Shown piece by piece: positions 61,403 through 64,000 of a stretch of 64,000 nucleotides of DNA. Every line of letters begins with the position of its first letter. Positions within the stretch are counted from its first letter, which is position 1. The stretch spans positions 368,693 through 432,692 of the forward strand of contig CAJTUB010000002.1 of NCBI GenBank assembly GCA_910579465.1, read 5' to 3'. The notes under the pieces are model-generated. The model worked only from the letters and a program-made list of their open reading frames with translations, was not told where the DNA came from and made no database searches. This DNA is from an uncultured Lachnospiraceae bacterium. GTDB lineage: Bacteria; Bacillota; Clostridia; Lachnospirales; Lachnospiraceae. The position numbers and the translations under genes were made by a program.

Positions 61403-62010
61403 ATGCTTGTTCTATGTTCAAATGGATTGTCAAGTGAAAATCTCATTAAATCTATGAGAAAGAGAATCAAAAAGTGCAGCACGGCGGCGGTGGTGGTAAC
61501 GGCAGATAACGAATATAAAGAAAAAATTATCATGTGAGCAGATGCGTTACGGAATTAGAAGCACTGAATCTTTATGTTGATATATTGGATTTGGACAAAA
61601 TTCCTGCTCAAAAGCTCCTTAGTTATGATGTTGTGGAATTTATAGGCGGAAACCCTTTCTATCTGCTTAATTCCATAAGGGAGCATGATGCTGTAAATGT
61701 ACTAAAAGTCATTGCAGATGCGAAAGTTTTAATTGGCTGGAGTGCCGCGGTATTTGTATTTGGTCCAACTTTGGAATTAGTAAATAGATACTCTTCGGAT
61801 ATGAACTTTCTTGGTTTAAAAAATTTAAACGGAATAAAACTTACAACTGTAGAAGTTTTGCCGCACTATGAGAAATTTCTAAAAAGATTTGATGGGTTTG
61901 AAGAAAAGTGCCGAATATATGAAAAGGAACATGAGGCAAATGTAATTCGTCTGAACGACGGAGAGGGTATTTTTATTGAGGGAAGCATCATAGATATATG
62001 CCGTGTGTGA
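61403..62010 (+). pseudogene. peptidase S51-like (class I glutamine-amidotransferase fold) gene, split by frameshift
   Basis: Two overlapping frames make up one protein of about 200 residues. The first (from ATG 61403, MLVLCSNGLSSENLIKSM) stops at TGA 61535-61537. The second runs from 61534 to 62010 and carries GGNPFYLL and the nucleophile-elbow-like IGWSAAVFVFG typical of dipeptidase E relatives. The overlap GTGA could allow coupled restart on GTG, but the fold needs both parts, so a frameshift is more likely. Base composition is more AT-rich than in neighbouring genes, which fits acquired DNA. Confidence 0.6.
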
Positions 62011-62174
62011 GTTAATATTATTTCAAGGTCTTCCGTATGCAGATATGGTAAGAGTCTACATGCCGCTGATGGAAGCAATGCAGACGGCATACAAAAAACA
62101 TATAGAACATCATTAGAAAAACAAAGTAATAAGTTGCCAACGAGTACCTGACACAAACTCAAGGAAGCTATGGC

Positions 62175-62203
62175 TTGACATGGTTTGGAATTTATGGTAG
62201 GAT
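62175..62203 (+). promoter_or_regulatory. promoter of a short leader transcript
   Basis: TTGACA (62175-62180), 17 nt, TAGGAT (62198-62203), start near 62210. The upstream stretch 62011-62174 contains only a gene-like tail (YADMVRVYMPLMEAMQ... ending at TAG, about 62105-62118) without a start, probably debris. Confidence 0.65.
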
Positions 62204-62256
62204 AGGTATTGTAGCAACGAGTTAAGGTTTTGTTTTTTTAGAAAGAGGTGATTATT

Positions 62257-62313
62257 ATGACAATCTTATCTGAGTCGGATGTTATAACAATCGCCATCTG
62301 GTACAGCCGCTGA
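62257..62313 (+). CDS. 18-residue leader peptide
   Basis: MTILSESDVITIAIWYSR follows a strong AGAAAGAGGTG site 6 nt upstream. Its last four codons and the stop form the 5' arm of the terminator at 62301. This is the classical layout of a leader peptide whose translation could control the hairpin. The strength of the site argues that it is translated; its function is unknown. Confidence 0.5.
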   Translation: MTILSESDVITIAIWYSR

Positions 62314-62334
62314 CCGGCTGGCTGTACGGTTTTT
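62301..62334 (+). terminator. terminator overlapping the leader peptide
   Basis: A perfect 8-bp stem GTACAGCC / GGCTGTAC with an 11-nt GC-rich loop is followed by GGTTTTTC. Confidence 0.7.
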
Positions 62335-62353
62335 CTTTTCATGTAAATGCAGG

Positions 62354-62380
62354 GCGCATCCGAAAGGGTGCGCTTTTTTT
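62354..62380 (+). terminator. second terminator before the ATPase gene
   Basis: GCGCATCC / GGGTGCGC with a GAAA tetraloop and one C-U-type imperfect pair, followed by seven T (62374-62380). With the hairpin at 62301 it forms a tandem terminator between the leader peptide and the ATPase gene. The rest of the gap to 62543 has no obvious promoter. Confidence 0.75.
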
Positions 62381-62543
62381 CATAGAAAGTACCATATTGT
62401 ATCAGTGCGTCAGAGCAGATTCCTGTGAAGTACAGGAGCTTTCTCTCTCCTTCCCGGATTTGGATTGTCAAGGATTTTTAACAGCAGGAAAAGGAACCCA
62501 AAAGCATTACAAACCATGAAAAGTGAGAGAAGGAGATGGAACT

Positions 62544-64000
62544 ATGAAACGATTAAGAGAAACAATACTTCGTATGCAGGCAGACACAAAGACCTATAAG
62601 GAAATGTACGAAGGGAGGATGTTAGTATATCCTCTTTACAATCTCATGGAGCCTTATGAAGAGTTTGACAACGTGTATTATCAGGAGGAGATATCATACC
62701 AAATAGAGCAGACCCATAAGCTGGCGTTGGATAAGCCGACCGTTGTGATTGCAATACCGGCAGAGCTTCTCGGGATACGGGAGAGCTCCGTGGCAGGAGC
62801 GGATTTTTGTCTGAGGGAATTTCTTCCGTATATCAGGGAATTAAATGAGCCGCTGTATAACCGGAACCGTCCGGACAGGGAAAAGGGGAAGTATTATTGC
62901 TACTGTCCGGGCGGAGAGGTCCTGGTACGGAATGCCGCACATTTTGCCGTATGTCTGCGGCAGGATTATGTATACAAGGGCGGCGCTGCACATCTGATAC
63001 CTCCGGAGGAGGCAGGGGAGCCGAGACTGTGTCTTTGCTTCCGGATACAGGTGCAGCTGCCGGAAAAAAACATCCGGAAAACTCTGCGGATGCTGACAAA
63101 GGACCTGCCGGAGACGGTGGAGCAGTTTATTGCACATTTTAACCGCGATGGATATGCAGCAGCACTGGAGCTTGCAGGGCTTCAGGAGAAAATCCGGAGA
63201 TGGCTGAAGGACAGCAGATATTGCGCATTTCTGGCAAACGGAAGTATTCTGCCGAGGGAAGGAGGGAGCGACCTGCCAAAGCAGGATGCCGTTTTGTTCC
63301 ACTCCGTACCGGAGGATGAAATTGAGGTGTGCGGAATCCGCGGGATGGGAATCCGGCGCGGCGTTACCGTAATTACGGGGGGCGGCTATTCCGGAAAGTC
63401 CACGCTGCTTGAGGCAATTTCCGCGGGAATTTACGACCATGTGGCAGGGGACGGAAGAGAGCTTTGCATTACGGACAGGACAGCAATTGGGATTTCGGCG
63501 GAGGACGGGCGGAGCATAAAAGGTGTCAATATCGCGCCGTTTATCCAGTGGATTCCGGGGAACGATACGCAGCATTTTTCCACGGAGCGGGCGTCCGGCT
63601 CTACCTCACAGGCAGCCAATATCATGGAGGCGGTTGACATGGGGAGTACGCTACTTTTGATAGATGAGGATAAAAGTGCGACCAATTTTATGATTCGGGA
63701 CGCCCTGATGCGCAGGCTGGTAAAAAAGGAGCCGATTACGCCATTTACGGAGCGTGTCAGGGAGCTTTATGAGATGTGCGGCGTATCGACCATTCTTGTC
63801 ATCGGCGGAAGCGGCGAGTATCTGTCGGTGGCTGACCGGGTGTATCTGATGGAGGACTACCGGATTTCTGATGTGACAAAAGAGGCAGGAGGGCTCTGTG
63901 AGAAGGTGTGGCAGGAAGGAAGCGGAGGACTCTGTGAGAAGGCGGGGCAGGAAGGAAGCGGAGGACTCTGTGAGAAGGCGGGGCAGGAAGGAAGCGGAGG
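62544..64000 (+). CDS. ABC-class predicted ATPase (COG3044-like), runs off the window
   Basis: An open frame of 485 codons to the window edge, starting MKRLRETILRMQADTKTYKE after AAGGAG. The N-terminal half contains DKPTVVIAIPAELLGIRESS and LREFLPYIRELNEPLYNRN. The ATPase part has Walker A TGGGYSGKSTLLEA (about residues 277-290), SGSTSQAANIMEAV in place of the ABC signature region, and Walker B STLLLIDEDKSATNF (about 369-383). These segments fit the family annotated as predicted ATPase of the ABC class, a non-transport protein of unknown role. Near the visible end it enters a 12-residue tandem repeat. Confidence 0.85.
   Translation, partial: MKRLRETILRMQADTKTYKEMYEGRMLVYPLYNLMEPYEEFDNVYYQEEISYQIEQTHKLALDKPTVVIAIPAELLGIRESSVAGADFCLREFLPYIRELNEPLYNRNRPDREKGKYYCYCPGGEVLVRNAAHFAVCLRQDYVYKGGAAHLIPPEEAGEPRLCLCFRIQVQLPEKNIRKTLRMLTKDLPETVEQFIAHFNRDGYAAALELAGLQEKIRRWLKDSRYCAFLANGSILPREGGSDLPKQDAVLFHSVPEDEIEVCGIRGMGIRRGVTVITGGGYSGKSTLLEAISAGIYDHVAGDGRELCITDRTAIGISAEDGRSIKGVNIAPFIQWIPGNDTQHFSTERASGSTSQAANIMEAVDMGSTLLLIDEDKSATNFMIRDALMRRLVKKEPITPFTERVRELYEMCGVSTILVIGGSGEYLSVADRVYLMEDYRISDVTKEAGGLCEKVWQEGSGGLCEKAGQEGSGGLCEKAGQEGSG
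63888..64000 (+). repeat. 36-bp in-frame tandem repeat in the ATPase gene
   Basis: Three full units and the start of a fourth encode GGLCEKAGQEGS; the first unit differs (KVWQ for KAGQ). Units 2 and 3 are almost identical at DNA level, so the array is young. It continues past the window edge, so the total number is unknown. Confidence 0.85.

Noticed and set aside
62238..62471. 77-codon minus-strand frame across the tandem terminators
   Set aside because: No ribosome site, and it reads through two terminator hairpins of a clear plus-strand unit.

Overview
The window reads as a chromosome segment of an anaerobic gut-type Firmicute, most likely a Lachnospiraceae (order Clostridiales / Lachnospirales). 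The grounds are the gene set and style: type III glutamine synthetase, an archaeal-type split glutamate synthase, LL-diaminopimelate aminotransferase, an Amt-PII fusion, a Lsa-like ABC-F protein, a domain-swapped GH3 enzyme, AGGAGG-type ribosome sites and near-consensus SigA promoters (TTGACA-17-TATAAT). No rRNA, tRNA, CRISPR array, prophage or complete insertion sequence was seen.

Region 1 (1-20.0 kb) is a glutamine and ammonium block. On the minus strand a five-gene operon encodes a three-piece glutamate synthase, a short type I glutamine synthetase and an ANTAR antiterminator with a degenerate receiver. On the plus strand follow glnN, amt-PII, and then four kinds of glutamine amidotransferase enzyme: asnB, pyrG, purF and carAB. 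Both directions start from near-consensus promoters and run into strong terminator hairpins in the 5' leaders. These hairpins share a core sequence, which suggests one antitermination regulon, probably run by the ANTAR protein encoded in the block.

Region 2 (20.0-31.6 kb) holds dapL, a cytoplasmic ParB-like/BMP-domain protein with a metallophosphoesterase, and a sensing set: a solute-binding lipoprotein with a 5'-nucleotidase-like C-terminal domain, a hybrid histidine kinase with two receivers, a chemoreceptor and a bacteriohemerythrin.

Region 3 (31.6-45.2 kb) is accessory. It has a chimeric gene that starts like a sigma factor, a two-component/ABC-transporter operon, and a divergent ABC-F gene behind a transcription attenuator with a three-codon leader ORF. 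It also has a tandem cluster of four ankyrin-repeat genes (the first frameshifted) with one small helical-repeat gene, and an unrecognised 356-residue protein.

Region 4 (45.4-59.2 kb) is mostly housekeeping: tex, a YcxB-like gene, the t6A genes tsaE, tsaB-rimI and tsaD, rnz, ispD, a GH3 glycosidase with reversed domain order, a second chemoreceptor and a LytTR response regulator. Region 5 (59.2-64 kb) is accessory again: a leucine-rich-repeat lipoprotein, a secreted protein made of nine 16-residue Cys/His repeats, a split peptidase S51-like gene among gene debris, a leader-peptide/terminator unit, and the start of an ABC-class predicted ATPase with a growing 36-bp tandem repeat.

A family of small inverted-repeat elements, with ends close to AGTTTCCGCATTTTTT, lies in several of the intergenic gaps (about 15.6, 20.0-20.3, 21.7, 36.6 and 60.4 kb). 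It has not been matched to any named family.
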